From assembly GCA_020639295.1 (NCBI GenBank), contig JACKGY010000010.1:1-64000 (forward strand): 64,000 nucleotides of DNA, written 5' to 3'. A model generated the notes under the pieces. The model worked only from the letters and a program-made list of their open reading frames with translations, did not search any database and was not told the origin of the DNA. Made by a program: the position numbers and the translations under genes. This document shows positions 8,217 through 16,119 of the stretch, piece by piece (position 1 is the stretch's first letter; each line of letters begins with the position of its first letter). The DNA is from Planctomycetota bacterium (GTDB taxonomy: Bacteria; Planctomycetota; GCA-002687715; DRQF01).

Positions 8217-9695
8217 ATGCGATCCACACTCCGGAACTACCTCCGGGCCGGCTTCCCCCTTGTCTACCTCACCTCATGGGAGGAAGTGCGGGTCGAGTCG
8301 GACCTCAAGTCCGTCTGCGCTGAGCTCGGCTTCAGCCTTCATTCCTGGTCCGTCACCGAGGGCCTCCTCGATGTCGCGACCGGGGCGGCGCGGGACGTCC
8401 AGGACCCGATCGAGATCCTCTCCGCCGTCCTGGAGATGCCCGAGAAGACCGTGGTCCTCCTCCGCGACTACCACGCCTTCCTCGGCGACGATGCCCAGCC
8501 CGTGAACCCCCTCATCGCTCGGACGATCCGGGACCTGAGCAGGGTGATGAAGACACGCCAGCAGTGCCTCGTCATCTGCGCCCCCATCCTCCGGCTTCCC
8601 CAGGAACTGGAGCGCGAGGTGGTCGTGATCGAGCACGAGCTCCCTGGTCGGCCTGACTTGGGGGCTGTCCTCGACGGCATCGCCGAGAGCGCCGGTCTCC
8701 CCGCCGCCCTGGACGAGGAGCGGGATCGGCTCCTCGACGCCTGCCTCGGCATGACCACCTCGGAGGCCGAGAACGCCCTGGCGCTCTCCTTCGTCGAGAC
8801 GGGCGGCCTCGATCCCCAGGTCGTAGCGCGGCAGAAGGCCGAAGCGGTCAGGAAGGGCCAGCTCCTCGAACTCCACGAGAACCCCGGCTCCCTCGACGAG
8901 GTCGGGGGACTCGACCTCCTGAAGGGCTGGCTGCTACAGCGCCGGGACGCCTTCTCGCGACGAGCGAGGGACTACGGTCTGCCGACGCCAAAGGGCCTGC
9001 TCATGGTGGGCCTGCCCGGCTGCGGCAAGAGCCTCACGGCGAAAGCCACGGCTGCCGCCTGGGAGAGGCCGCTCCTGCGTCTCGACTGCGGGCGGCTCTT
9101 CGGCGGCCTCGTGGGCGAGTCGGAGCGGAATCTTCGGCGCGTGATCCAGGTGGCCGAGGCGGTCTCGCCCTGTGTCCTCTGGGTGGACGAGATCGAGAAG
9201 GGCCTCTCCGGCTCTCAGTCCTCGTCCTCGACCGACGGCGGCACCTCCGCCCGCGTCCTGGGCTCGATGCTCAGCTGGATGGAGGAGAAGACGGCCTCGG
9301 TCTTCGTCATCGCCACGGCGAACGACGTCTCCGCCCTTCCTCCCGAGCTTCTGCGAAAGGGGCGCTTCGACGAGACCTTCTTCGTCGATCTGCCCGGCGA
9401 GGAGGAGAGGGCGGCGATCCTGGCCATCCACCTCAAGAAGCGCGACCGCGATCCCGCCGCCTTTGATCTCAAGGCCCTGGCCAAGGCCTCGGAGCAGTTC
9501 TCCGGTGCCGAACTGGAGGCGGCCGTAGTCGCCGGGATGTTCGCGGCCTTCGAGGCCGGGCAGCAGCTCGAATCCTCCCACGTGGGGGAGGCCATCCAAG
9601 CCACGGTGCCGTTGGCCCGCACGGCGCGGGAGCGCATCCAGGGCTTGCGGGATTGGGCCAAGAGCCGGGCTCGACCGGCATCAGGGGAGTGTTAG
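8217..9695 (+). CDS. Ycf46-like AAA+ ATPase
   Basis: The protein has 492 residues, the usual Ycf46 length, with AGGAG 7 nt before the ATG. The N-terminal 230 residues carry the family's first domain (FPLVYLTSWEE, VVLLRDYHAFL, then a degenerate ATPase-like half). The AAA+ core has Walker A GLPGCGKS at 265-272, Walker B with D324-E325, sensor N369, and LLRKGRFDE with R383 as probable arginine finger. Ycf46 is conserved in cyanobacteria and some plastids; its mechanism is not established. On this element it follows the Ycf35-like and DUF2997-like genes across one opposing gene. A remodelling ATPase acting on those small proteins is an inference. Confidence 0.85.
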   Translation: MRSTLRNYLRAGFPLVYLTSWEEVRVESDLKSVCAELGFSLHSWSVTEGLLDVATGAARDVQDPIEILSAVLEMPEKTVVLLRDYHAFLGDDAQPVNPLIARTIRDLSRVMKTRQQCLVICAPILRLPQELEREVVVIEHELPGRPDLGAVLDGIAESAGLPAALDEERDRLLDACLGMTTSEAENALALSFVETGGLDPQVVARQKAEAVRKGQLLELHENPGSLDEVGGLDLLKGWLLQRRDAFSRRARDYGLPTPKGLLMVGLPGCGKSLTAKATAAAWERPLLRLDCGRLFGGLVGESERNLRRVIQVAEAVSPCVLWVDEIEKGLSGSQSSSSTDGGTSARVLGSMLSWMEEKTASVFVIATANDVSALPPELLRKGRFDETFFVDLPGEEERAAILAIHLKKRDRDPAAFDLKALAKASEQFSGAELEAAVVAGMFAAFEAGQQLESSHVGEAIQATVPLARTARERIQGLRDWAKSRARPASGEC

Positions 9696-9901
9696 GGGCG
9701 TCCTCGCTTGCTCGGCGCTCTGCGGTGCTCCGGACACAAGCTCTCCCAGAACTTCTCATAGGGCAGCACGCTCTCGTGCTTCGAACGCCAATGGGCGTCG
9801 ATGCCATCCCATCCATTCCCCTTGAACTCGTGTCCACACTCGGGGCACTTGCGTGCACCTGTCGTTGGGATGCCCTTCTTGCAGCAGCGACATGTGCTCA
9901 T
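9692..9901 (-). CDS. Small zinc-finger protein
   Basis: The protein has 69 residues. The ATG at 9901 has GGAG upstream. CRCC near the N-terminus and CPEC about 14 residues later form a zinc ribbon, and the following HWRSKHE could complete a C2H2-like finger. The last codons overlap the Ycf46-like gene by 4 nt tail to tail. It could bind DNA or act as an adaptor; the family is not recognised further. Confidence 0.65.
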   Translation of the reverse strand: MSTCRCCKKGIPTTGARKCPECGHEFKGNGWDGIDAHWRSKHESVLPYEKFWESLCPEHRRAPSKRGRP

Positions 9902-10047
9902 CACCTTTCTCCTTATTGGGCCCCAGCATGTGGGTTCGGAACAACCATGCGACCATCTCGAACCGTAGAACTACACTCGATCAACTCCAAGTGCCAGAGA
10001 CAGCACCGTCGCCGTACGTCGATCGCTGAGCCAACGGAGATCGTCCT

Positions 10048-10377
10048 ATGACGATCGACCTCGGTGGCCTCATCCCCGACGATGAGGAGGACGACCGCTT
10101 CCAACGAGCGAAGCGGGACTTCGAAGAGCAGCGCTGGCGCTTCCGGGCCTTCCCCGGCCTGGAATACGCCCGCGCCCTCTTTCGGCTCATGTGCGACCCC
10201 GAAAAGCCCTGGCACCAACGTGCGCTCGCTGCGGCGGCGCTTCTCTATCTCGTGATCCCGCTCGACGCCTACCCGGACTGTTTGCCCGGCGGCCTCCTCG
10301 ATGACCTGGCGGTCATCCTGGCCGTCGTGCTGAGCCTCTCCGATCTCGTCGAGCCCTACCTGGAGGAAGAAGGATGA
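10048..10377 (+). CDS. DUF1232 (YkvA-like) membrane-associated protein
   Basis: The protein has 109 residues. The C-terminal half has the DUF1232 signature: RALAAAALLYLVIPLDAYPD followed by LPGGLLDDLAVI, a hydrophobic hairpin with the conserved P-D and D-D pairs. The N-terminal 45 residues are charged and helical. DUF1232 proteins are small predicted membrane proteins of unknown function. The stop overlaps the start of a 35-residue membrane protein gene (ATGA). Confidence 0.8.
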   Translation: MTIDLGGLIPDDEEDDRFQRAKRDFEEQRWRFRAFPGLEYARALFRLMCDPEKPWHQRALAAAALLYLVIPLDAYPDCLPGGLLDDLAVILAVVLSLSDLVEPYLEEEG

Positions 10378-10481
10378 TGTTCCTGCATGCCGAAGACGCC
10401 GGTCTCTACCTGGCGGCGATGATCCTCGTCCTGGCCCTGGGCGCTTGGAGCTTCAGGCTGGCGACGCGCCGGTGCCCTTGA
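10374..10481 (+). CDS. 35-residue membrane protein, coupled to the DUF1232 gene
   Basis: The ATG lies in an ATGA overlap with the DUF1232 stop. The peptide begins MMFLHAEDAG, has one hydrophobic span of about 19 residues (LYLAAMILVLALGAW) and ends in a basic tail, RLATRRCP. Translational coupling, the membrane span with a basic tail, and a strong terminator 8 nt after the stop support a real gene. It may be a partner of the DUF1232 protein. Confidence 0.55.
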   Translation: MMFLHAEDAGLYLAAMILVLALGAWSFRLATRRCP

Positions 10482-10488
10482 GGGGCAG

Positions 10489-10518
10489 GCGAAGCGCCCG
10501 AGGAGGGGCTTCGCTTTT
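10489..10518 (+). terminator. Rho-independent terminator after the DUF1232 operon
   Basis: GCGAAG (10489-10494) pairs with CTTCGC (10509-10514), with further C/G pairing inside and TTTT directly after. It ends the two-gene unit 10048-10481. Confidence 0.75.
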
Positions 10519-10616
10519 ACCCAGTCGTCTCTGCTCGGAGGACTAATCCCTAATCGGTCCGCCCGGAGCATGCGCATCCTGCATTCAGCGACCTAACCGC
10601 GAGCGTCCCGACGAAG

Positions 10617-10952
10617 CTACTTCCCCTCGCCAAAAAGTGCCCGTTCCAGTTCGCCTGCCTTCGATGGATCAGGCTTCTTCCCAAGCGAGATGCCGAACTT
10701 CGTTCGAATCCGATCCAACTCACCTTGGAGCCGTTCATTCTCGCCTTGGAGTCGCTGAAGCTCCTCGCTTGCTTGGCGGAGCTCGTTTTCGATCTTCCCC
10801 AGGCGTTTCTTCTGCTCCTCACACACCTGAGACTTCGACCTCAGGTCTTTGCGCAGCCCATCAACTTCGCGCTCCGCGCCGTTGTCAGAGCATCCGAGGA
10901 CGGCAACCACGATCAACACAGCGGCCAGGGTCCTACTTCTCGATCTCGCCAT
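10617..10952 (-). CDS. Coiled-coil lipoprotein
   Basis: The protein has 111 residues. The start MARSRSRT gives a basic n-region and a hydrophobic stretch ending in the lipobox VLGC. Residues 25-80 form a continuous coiled coil rich in E, L, R and Q, and the tail is polar. It should be exported and lipid-anchored. It overlaps the upstream lipoprotein gene by 20 nt on the same strand, so the two are probably made together. No family is recognised; it may be a partner or entry-exclusion-like surface protein of the element, which is speculation. Confidence 0.65.
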   Translation of the reverse strand: MARSRSRTLAAVLIVVAVLGCSDNGAEREVDGLRKDLRSKSQVCEEQKKRLGKIENELRQASEELQRLQGENERLQGELDRIRTKFGISLGKKPDPSKAGELERALFGEGK

Positions 10953-11607
10953 TTGCAATCCGCTCGCTCTCGATCTTGAGCGCTTCAAGGTCGCTCATAA
11001 CCGACAGGATCATCCCGTCGATCTCGTCGAAGACTCGCTGGATCTCCTCATCGACTACCTCCAAGGCAAATCGAATCTCCAGCGCCTTCATCGTGTCGTC
11101 CACCTGAATCTTGGCGGTGGAGATCTCCTCGATTGATGACTTCGTGGACTTCATCCTCTCAAGGTAAGCGCTCTTGGAAGATTTCACTTGCTCAAGTGTC
11201 GTCTCTCGGAGCTTCTCCGAGACGATCGTCGAAGCCTGCTCCTCGACGCTCTCAAAGAAGCTGTCTGCACTCTGAACAAGCTGCAAGAATCTCGCTTCCA
11301 AGTCATCGGTCTTCCGGCCCACTTCTTCCCAAGCATCATGAACTGCCGCGAAAGCGGGTCTCCGGTTCTTCGCTTCGGCAACGGCGCTCTTGAAGTCGAG
11401 AAGTGACTGCTTTCCGGTCTCCAACGAGGACTTCGCAGCATCCGTCGCCGAGTCGAAGTCACCGATGGCGTCCTTGAATGCGCTACGATGCGCTTCGACA
11501 CCACGAGTCTCGTTCTTGGGTGGATCTTCGCTCTCCGCCGTGCAGCCCATTGCGAGCGAGAGCATGACGATAAGAAGGTAGGAGCGTGCATCGAATCCGT
11601 TGCTCAC
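10933..11607 (-). CDS. Helical lipoprotein
   Basis: The protein has 224 residues. The GTG at 11607 is chosen because AAGGAG lies 8 nt before it; the frame is open further up without such a site. A signal sequence (YLLIVMLSLAMGC) with the lipobox cysteine is followed by a long helical domain with heptad patterns through the C-terminus. It weakly resembles DUF2959-type helical lipoproteins, but I would not assign it. It is paired with the downstream coiled-coil lipoprotein. Confidence 0.65.
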   Translation of the reverse strand: MSNGFDARSYLLIVMLSLAMGCTAESEDPPKNETRGVEAHRSAFKDAIGDFDSATDAAKSSLETGKQSLLDFKSAVAEAKNRRPAFAAVHDAWEEVGRKTDDLEARFLQLVQSADSFFESVEEQASTIVSEKLRETTLEQVKSSKSAYLERMKSTKSSIEEISTAKIQVDDTMKALEIRFALEVVDEEIQRVFDEIDGMILSVMSDLEALKIESERIANGEIEK

Positions 11608-12066
11608 GGTCAGGTCTCCTTGTTGCAGTGCGCTGTGAGATCCTATTGGATCGCCTCCGGGAAGACAGCCGTCGGAGCTTCGTTGCACTCTAAGTGCCAC
11701 TCTTCCATCGCCTTCAGGTCGTTCTCGGCCACTGATCTCATCGAAAGCCATTCCACTATCGCCGAAGCGTCTGGCGGCAACGACGATCTTCTCGCGTAGC
11801 TGCCTCCATGGGGCACGCTACTCAAAGGGAGCCTCGGTTTGGGCAAGGGGGGGGGGCGGTTTTCCCACCGAGCCACACCTGCCACGTTAGAGGAGCGCCA
11901 TCAGTGGTCCTCTGGGGACGATTCTCCACGGGCCGCGACGCCAGTCAACGGTCGGGGAGACGCGCCTCCCTCGTTGACGCCGACGGGGCCGAAGATATCC
12001 TGAGCGGGTCAGGCCCCCATACCTTCCTTCCTCTCTACGCCTGAAACTTGGCCTGACATCGCCTGC
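11608..12066. other. Noncoding spacer with a G10 tract
   Basis: There is no open frame here with a ribosome binding site and credible composition. A run of ten G residues lies at 11847-11856. The spacer separates the divergent lipoprotein pair from the gene at 12116 and should hold promoters for both. Confidence 0.45.
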
Positions 12067-12100
12067 GGCCCCTGGTTGCCTGACCGGGGGCCGGTCTTTT
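12067..12100 (+). promoter_or_regulatory. Leader hairpin plus T-tract (attenuator-like) before the gene at 12116
   Basis: GGCCCCTGGT (12067-12076) pairs with ACCGGGGGCC (12083-12092), ten pairs with one G-U, followed by GGTCTTTT. It looks like an intrinsic terminator but sits directly before the GGAGG and ATG of the next gene, and the last same-strand gene ended 1.6 kb earlier behind its own terminator. An attenuator or a shield against read-through are the likely uses. Confidence 0.55.
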
Positions 12101-12115
12101 CGCCGGAGGCTGAAG

Positions 12116-12739
12116 ATGCCGGACATCGAGAAGGGTGACCTCCTCCGCCAGCTCGGCTTCGCCTCCGACCACGAACTCCTCCTGGCGAAGCTTGAAGAGG
12201 CGGGGCTCACCAACGCCCGGAAGGCGCGGATCGCAGCCTCGAAGACGGAGGCCGTTGCCACGGCGCTCGCCGAGGCCTTCATCAGGGTCTGCACGCGAGG
12301 GGACTGCCAGGAGCGGGGCCGTGTCGTCGCCAAGGGGCGAGCCGTCGTGAAGGCGACGGCTCCGAGCTCCTGCGACGTATGCAGCGGCTCAGCGGCCTCC
12401 CCGGCCCTCAAGGCCATGCAGAAGGCCTGCGCCAAGGTCGGCTGGACCAGGATCTGCGTCGTGGGCGGCTCGCCGAATGCCAGGAGGGAGATCGAGTCCA
12501 CAGAAGCTGCCCCGATCGAGTTCCGCCTCGTCGAGGGCACCAAGGCGCGGACGAAGAAGGCGGCCGCCGCCGACCTGGCCTGGGCCGACCTCGTCGTGAT
12601 CTGGGGCGGCACCCAGCTCGACCACAAGGTCAGCAAACTCTACATGGGCGACCCGAAGTGCAGCTCGATGGCGAAGAGGAGCGTGGCGGAGCTCTTCGGG
12701 CACGTGGCGGAGGCGGCGCGGCTGGCCGCTGGCACCTGA
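12116..12739 (+). CDS. Hypothetical protein with cysteine motifs and a Rossmann-like C-terminal domain
   Basis: The protein has 207 residues, with GGAGG 7 nt before the ATG. The N-terminal half is helical with a CTRGDC pair and a CDVC pair that may bind metal. The C-terminal 100 residues read like a small Rossmann fold: ICVVGGSPNAR at the start, then EFRLVEGTKAR, then ADLVVIWGGTQLDHKVSKLY. This is reminiscent of DUF2325-type domains, without certainty. It is a monocistronic gene behind an attenuator-like hairpin. The function is not recognised. Confidence 0.6.
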   Translation: MPDIEKGDLLRQLGFASDHELLLAKLEEAGLTNARKARIAASKTEAVATALAEAFIRVCTRGDCQERGRVVAKGRAVVKATAPSSCDVCSGSAASPALKAMQKACAKVGWTRICVVGGSPNARREIESTEAAPIEFRLVEGTKARTKKAAAADLAWADLVVIWGGTQLDHKVSKLYMGDPKCSSMAKRSVAELFGHVAEAARLAAGT

Positions 12740-12790
12740 TCAAGGACGAGGTGCTACATCATTCCTGAAGGCGCGGCGGTCATGCAATGC

Positions 12791-13345
12791 CTACTCGTCG
12801 TAGCTCCATTCGACGATCAGGAACTGCTCGGGCTTCAGGCCCGCGTTGAGCGCCGACTCAAGCCAAGCGGGCTGCGTCTTCTGGAGCCGGTCCTTCTTGG
12901 CGTGCTTCGCCTCGGCGAAGACGAGGGAGTCGCCCGACCAGGCCATCACGTCCCAGAACCCGCTGTACCCGCCGCGATCCTTCGAGATGGCCGAAAGGAC
13001 GGACCAGTCGCGATCCTCGGGAAGCGGCATGTGAACCTGGTCGCGAGGCGGCTTGTCCGCCCAGTCAAGGAGCATCTTCGGGCCCGAGCCGATCCTGAGG
13101 TAGGCCTCCACCCAGCGCCCGTGCCATCCAGCGTCAAGGAACATGTTCAGGATGACGAGCTCCGCGAACATCGGACGGCCGCCGAAGGAGAGGACCGGCT
13201 TACCGCCGAAGGTCTCTTTCATCGGCTTCCGGTGATCGGGCCAGCGGCAGAAGGATGGCGTGGTCTTCGGGACGGCGACCGAACTTCCGGAAGGCAGGGC
13301 GATGACTTCCTCGGCGGTCTGGCAGAGTTGGGTGGGTAGCCTCAT
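12791..13345 (-). CDS. Predicted VRR-NUC/PD-(D/E)xK-type nuclease
   Basis: The protein has 184 residues. The start MRLPTQLC has AGAGGAG upstream. The C-terminal half holds GFWDVMAWSGD followed by LVFAEAKH, giving a D...ExK nuclease signature (the D of FWD and the E and K of EAK), then a helix and FLIVEW strand. VRR-NUC domains nick or process DNA structures and are common in phage replication clusters. An endonuclease of the element is the simplest reading, but the match is by motif only. Confidence 0.6.
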   Translation of the reverse strand: MRLPTQLCQTAEEVIALPSGSSVAVPKTTPSFCRWPDHRKPMKETFGGKPVLSFGGRPMFAELVILNMFLDAGWHGRWVEAYLRIGSGPKMLLDWADKPPRDQVHMPLPEDRDWSVLSAISKDRGGYSGFWDVMAWSGDSLVFAEAKHAKKDRLQKTQPAWLESALNAGLKPEQFLIVEWSYDE

Positions 13346-13431
13346 GAAACTCCTCTGGGCGAGCGACGTCGAGGCTATGGGCACGCGTGCAACCTGTCGA
13401 GTGCGTGAGTGCTCCATGAGTCGAGAGAGTA

Positions 13432-13456
13432 CCCCCGGTCCAAGAGGGACCGGGGG
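13432..13456 (-). terminator. Strong hairpin downstream of the DUF2188/DUF3892 pair
   Basis: CCCCCGGTCC (13432-13441) and GGACCGGGGG (13447-13456) form a perfect 10-bp stem with a 5-nt loop. It lies 28 nt beyond the DUF3892 stop and upstream of the nuclease gene, so it most likely separates the two minus-strand units. There is no clear T-tract. Confidence 0.55.
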
Positions 13457-13483
13457 CCAACTTGACGTGTGCAGGCATGCCGA

Positions 13484-13750
13484 TCAGCAACTCGGGAGAT
13501 TCAGCAAGTTGTCTGCCGTCGTGTCGTTCGGGGCCGTTCGCACGTACTTGAGGGTGCCCCGCGTCACCGCGACCAGATTCGCTCGCGATCCACCGCGTTC
13601 GACGTAGAGCGAGCCCGGCGAGATCTTGACCTTGTCGTGCGCTTGCTCTCGGGTGTACCGTCTCGTGGACGTCCCGATCTGGGTGATGCAGCGGCAGTCG
13701 GAGTAGAGGTGGCTCTCGCCCTTCACGATGCAGTTCACTCTTTCGGCCAT
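13484..13750 (-). CDS. DUF3892 domain protein
   Basis: The protein has 88 residues. ATG 13750 has GGAGG at a good distance; an ATG 15 nt upstream would put that site inside the gene. It starts RVNCIVKGE and ends YVRTAPNDTTADNLLNLP, the conserved C-terminal pattern of DUF3892 (aromatic-R-T, D/N-x-T, DNL, LP). It is a single small domain of unknown function, found in many bacteria and often beside DUF2188, as here. Confidence 0.75.
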   Translation of the reverse strand: MAERVNCIVKGESHLYSDCRCITQIGTSTRRYTREQAHDKVKISPGSLYVERGGSRANLVAVTRGTLKYVRTAPNDTTADNLLNLPSC

Positions 13751-13764
13751 TTTGGCGTCCTCCA

Positions 13765-13998
13765 TCAGTGCTTCCGATCCTTGGGCGGGTGGGGATCGCC
13801 GCCGTAGCTGTCCGAGTCCCGAATCGTCCCGTCGGGGCGGTGGATGACGAGTTCGGTTCTCGCTCTACGGGCCAGGTCGCGCCCCGCGTCGATTGCGTCC
13901 CGCTGAGAGTTGTGTCGCGAGGAGGCCCGGCTCGATCCCTCGCGCCGGACGGCCCAGCTGTCGCCATCCGGAACGATGTGATAGTCACGCTTATCCAT
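13765..13998 (-). CDS. DUF2188 domain protein
   Basis: The protein has 77 residues, starting MDKRDYHIVPDGDSWAVRRE. YHIVP, WAVRREG, the AIDAGRDLARR helix, LVIHRPDGTIRD and a final SYGGDPHPPKD are the hallmarks of DUF2188. The family has no known function. It lies 14 nt upstream of the DUF3892 start on the same strand, so the pair forms a small operon. Confidence 0.8.
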   Translation of the reverse strand: MDKRDYHIVPDGDSWAVRREGSSRASSRHNSQRDAIDAGRDLARRARTELVIHRPDGTIRDSDSYGGDPHPPKDRKH

Positions 13999-14202
13999 GC
14001 CTAAAGTCCTTTTTCTAATCGACTTGAGACCACCGGAGAGGTGGTCGAGTTGACCTGCCGCCACCATGGATGGCGGCCCACGACCCACTGCCGAAACGGT
14101 TGAGGCCCGTGGGGCGGGAAATTTCAGATTGTTGGACCCACGGCAGCTACGTGCCCCGGATGTGAGATACTCGCCTCCTCAGGCTTCATGTGGAGGAAGA
14201 TC

Positions 14203-14844
14203 ATGGCCCCAGACGAGGCTCTCATCGCCCTCGCGGCGGGTGAGGAAGCAGAACAGTCCGAGGCGCAGCGCGTCCTTTTTGACGAGTACTTCGAGCGGCT
14301 TGTCGCCATCCTCATCGGTGCATGTAACCTGCCAGAGGAGGCCGTCTATGCGGGTGCATCGGCGGCATTCATCGAGATGTTTCCGCAGGTGACAGAGCTC
14401 GTTGAACGAGGATTCGACACGCCGGAGCAGATCTGGAAGTGGCTGGTCACGCGAGGGAAGTCCCGCACCATCGACGAACTCAGGAAGATGGCGCGTCTAC
14501 GCGGTCTCCCAGAGGCTCAGCAAGCAGAAACGGCGATCGTCGAGTTGGAGGAAGGCACCACGCCGGTCGCGGATGACCTCTCGGTTGTCGCTGAGGTAGC
14601 CGGTCGTGAGCTGACCAAGTCGGTTCTTGAGTTCGCTGAAAGTCTGGACCAACCGGATCGCGGAATTCTGCTCGGCATGCTGATAGCGAAGGACGTCGTC
14701 GATCAAGGCCAGGCAGCGGAAGTCGATTCGATCATCATCGATTGCCTCGGGCCGTGGGGTGACTATTCGATCGAAGCACTGCGGGCGCGACGGAAGAGGA
14801 TTCGGGCGCAACTCCAACAGCGATTCAGGGAGCTTTCCCCATGA
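14203..14844 (+). CDS. Sigma-70-like (ECF-type) factor, divergent
   Basis: The protein has 213 residues. ATG 14203 sits 7 nt behind GGAGG; an ATG at 14188 has none. The region around residues 20-100 has the order expected of sigma region 2 (helical FDEYFERLVAIL, then WKWLVTRGKSRTIDELRK) and the C-terminal part ends in a basic helix (ALRARRKRIRAQL) where region 4 should be, though a clear HTH is hard to see. It overlaps the next gene by ATGA. Linked to an acidic protein and an ImmA-type protease, it may be the regulated output of a proteolytic switch. A non-sigma DNA-binding protein is the alternative. Confidence 0.55.
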   Translation: MAPDEALIALAAGEEAEQSEAQRVLFDEYFERLVAILIGACNLPEEAVYAGASAAFIEMFPQVTELVERGFDTPEQIWKWLVTRGKSRTIDELRKMARLRGLPEAQQAETAIVELEEGTTPVADDLSVVAEVAGRELTKSVLEFAESLDQPDRGILLGMLIAKDVVDQGQAAEVDSIIIDCLGPWGDYSIEALRARRKRIRAQLQQRFRELSP

Positions 14845-15191
14845 ACCACGATGCAAAGAAGATGGAGGAGCTTCGACGCAGGCTTCGTGAGGAGCTTCTC
14901 TCGGACGGAGACCTTCCCGAGTCCCTGCGTCCCGAAAACGCAGAAGTGACCTTCGAGATAAGGGAGATGGCTGCACGTCTTCGCGATGCCGTGCTTCGCG
15001 GAGACCTTCGGGAGGCTCGTCGAATCTCGCTTGAAAGAGCCGAGGAGGCTGTTCTCCATCGTGAAGAAGACCAGGAGGACGGCGAGATCCCGGAGCTGGA
15101 AGAGGCTGAGCGTCGAGTCCGAGATCGAATCGAGTCTGGAGGCGAAGATGGTGACGAAGGCGACCAGGGCTGCGACGACGATCCTGAGTGA
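14841..15191 (+). CDS. Acidic coiled-coil protein between sigma-like and ImmA genes
   Basis: The protein has 116 residues, highly charged, with acidic runs at the C-terminus (GGEDGDEGDQGCDDDPE) and helical repeats rich in R, E and L. There is no membrane segment, HTH or cysteine pair. It overlaps the sigma-like gene by 4 nt and the protease gene by 44 nt, so all three are translated as one unit. An antagonist of the basic sigma-like protein, removed by the protease, would fit, but this is inference from position and charge only. Confidence 0.6.
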   Translation: MNHDAKKMEELRRRLREELLSDGDLPESLRPENAEVTFEIREMAARLRDAVLRGDLREARRISLERAEEAVLHREEDQEDGEIPELEEAERRVRDRIESGGEDGDEGDQGCDDDPE

Positions 15192-15942
15192 CAAGGGGCA
15201 GGGCGATCGCTTCCCGACCGATCTTGATGCACTCCTCGCCCGCGAGTCGGTCGTGGTGGAGTTCTTCACCACGAGTCGTCGATTCGAGGGATGCACCAAA
15301 CTCGTCGCGAACAGGCCTGCGATCTTCGTGAATGATCGATCTCGCGGGCGGTCGGACGGTCGCGTGCGCTTCACGTTCGCGCATGAGATCGGTCACTTCT
15401 TCCTTCACCGGAAATTGCTGCGGCAGGGGCGGGAGTTCGCCGACAAGTCGATCGATGAGTCCGGTGAACGTGGCGATGCACTTGAGCGAGAGGCGAATGC
15501 CTTCGCCAGCGAGGTCTTGCTCCCGACCAAGCTGATCCGCCAGTTCCTGAGTCGTTCCATCATCTCGTTGGAATCGATCAAGAAGCTGAGTACCACGGCG
15601 CAGACGAGCCTACAGGCGACCTCCATCAGAGTGGCGAGGGAGTCATCGAGCCGGTTTTGTGTCTTCTTCGAGCGAGACGGGCAGATCCTCTGGTCCGCGC
15701 CGAGCGACGATTGGCGTCACGCCAAGTTGCCGTGGAGCAAGTGGCATGGGCAAGAACTGCCTGCGGCGAGCAACCTCCGAAAGGAAGGCGGCGATGTCGT
15801 CGAGAGGGAAGTGCCGCGCAGGGTGTGGCACCCAAACGACCGAGACGATGGCGCTGTGGCCTTCGAGGCTGCCTTGGAAACACCCTTCGGACGCCTGATG
15901 CTCGTGATCGATGGCGCATCAGACTACTTCGAGGCCAGCTGA
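15148..15942 (+). CDS. ImmA/IrrE-family metallopeptidase
   Basis: The protein has 264 residues. ATG 15148 has GGAGG 8 nt upstream; the longer frame is antisense-like and Arg/Ser-rich. The zinc site is clear: HEIGHFFLH with H79, E80 and H83, and E115 in ALEREANAFASEVLLP. The C-terminal 100 residues form a second, sensor-like region. Family members cleave HTH or sigma-type regulators after stress or DNA damage (ImmA in ICEBs1, IrrE in Deinococcus). Its overlap with the acidic protein and sigma-like genes suggests those are its partners. Confidence 0.85.
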   Translation: MVTKATRAATTILSDKGQGDRFPTDLDALLARESVVVEFFTTSRRFEGCTKLVANRPAIFVNDRSRGRSDGRVRFTFAHEIGHFFLHRKLLRQGREFADKSIDESGERGDALEREANAFASEVLLPTKLIRQFLSRSIISLESIKKLSTTAQTSLQATSIRVARESSSRFCVFFERDGQILWSAPSDDWRHAKLPWSKWHGQELPAASNLRKEGGDVVEREVPRRVWHPNDRDDGAVAFEAALETPFGRLMLVIDGASDYFEAS

Positions 15943-16119
15943 GGGATGAGCCTCCTTGCGCTGCGGCGCTACGCCGATCACTCACCACGTCTCCTGAGGC
16001 TAAGCGGGGTCGGCAGTTGGCGAGCACCAGTTGAACATTGACCGCCCGCGCAGGACGACGACGCAGAAGACCAAGGGAGACAATGAAGCGCCGGTGCGTT
16101 GAAGAGAGGGAGGGACCGG

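Noticed and set aside
11847..11856. G10 tract as a phase-variable switch
   Set aside because: It lies in a noncoding spacer about 260 nt from the nearest start codon, so no frame would change.
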